Part shown: one piece after another, positions 5,616 to 5,644 of the stretch | How the letters are laid out: each line of letters begins with the position of its first letter | Position numbering within the stretch: the first letter of the stretch is position 1 | Assembly: GCA_005880525.1 (NCBI GenBank) | Contig: VBFW01000058.1 | Span: 1-5,644 of the forward strand | From: Chloroflexota bacterium | Lineage (GTDB): Bacteria; Chloroflexota; Dormibacteria; Dormibacterales; Dormibacteraceae | Reading direction: 5' to 3' | Length of the DNA: 5,644 nucleotides | Notes under the pieces: generated by a model | The model's database searches: none | Told to the model about the DNA's origin: nothing | The model's input: only the letters and a program-made list of their open reading frames with translations | Translations under genes and position numbers: made by a program

Positions 5616-5644
5616 CGCAGCACTCGCCGATCGTCACGTAGTCG
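5566..5644 (-). CDS. C-terminus of probable methylmalonyl-CoA mutase large subunit (partial)
   Basis: Only the last 25 codons are in the window, ending at TGA 5568-5566; the rest lies beyond the right edge. The tail reads DYVTIGECCDVLRQAFGEYR and then PTEAA. This resembles the 'xxGExxDALRxVFGEYR' ending of stand-alone methylmalonyl-CoA mutase large (catalytic, TIM-barrel) subunits, in which the B12-binding domain is a separate protein, as in archaea and several Gram-positive-related lineages. The protein stopping here, rather than continuing into a B12 domain, implies a split mutase. Downstream carboxyltransferase and SucCD make the identification metabolically sensible: the mutase converts (R)-methylmalonyl-CoA to succinyl-CoA. 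With 25 residues this is a recognition by eye, helped by context; a relative such as isobutyryl-CoA or ethylmalonyl-CoA mutase remains possible. Confidence 0.6.
   Translation of the reverse strand, partial: DYVTIGECCDVLRQAFGEYRPTEAA

Noticed and set aside
1..5644. tRNA, rRNA, CRISPR, insertion sequence, phage or toxin-antitoxin elements
   Set aside because: Nearly the whole window is accounted for by conserved protein genes with almost no intergenic space. I found no repeat array, terminal inverted repeats, transposase motif or tRNA-like fold by eye.

Overview
This is a GC-rich window of densely packed, mostly overlapping genes. The minus strand carries a compact run of seven genes, read from the right edge leftward: C-terminus of a probable methylmalonyl-CoA mutase large subunit, a VOC/glyoxalase-fold protein, an acyl-CoA (propionyl-CoA type) carboxylase carboxyltransferase subunit, succinyl-CoA ligase beta (sucC), succinyl-CoA ligase alpha (sucD), a DUF2752 membrane protein and a GNAT acetyltransferase. 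A single plus-strand gene, an alpha/beta hydrolase cut by the left edge, converges on this run and its stop codon overlaps that of the acetyltransferase. No RNA gene, mobile element, CRISPR array, tandem repeat or convincing terminator was seen, and no gene-free stretch is longer than about ten bases.

The right-hand five genes make a coherent metabolic unit. Propionyl-CoA is carboxylated to methylmalonyl-CoA, which the mutase rearranges to succinyl-CoA. SucCD then converts this to succinate with formation of a nucleoside triphosphate. The set could also run in reverse (succinate to propionyl-CoA). Missing from the window are the biotin carboxylase/biotin carrier subunit, the B12-binding small subunit expected for a split mutase, and a canonical methylmalonyl-CoA epimerase. 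The VOC protein sits where an epimerase might be, but by eye it belongs to a different VOC branch. The carboxyltransferase has a cysteine at the position known to steer acyl-CoA choice.

Gene junctions are extremely tight: stop/start overlaps GTGA (carboxyltransferase/sucC) and TGATG (sucD/DUF2752), and gaps of 4 and 7 bases elsewhere. I see no strong Shine-Dalgarno sequence at the internal starts, so translational coupling is likely. For two genes (VOC and GNAT) no ATG or GTG start fits the expected domain boundary well.

The organism is probably a high-GC bacterium of the Chloroflexota, Dormibacterota or Actinomycetota kind. This is inferred from base composition, the apparently split mutase, DUF2752 and the style of SucC; the taxon cannot be fixed from the sequence alone.
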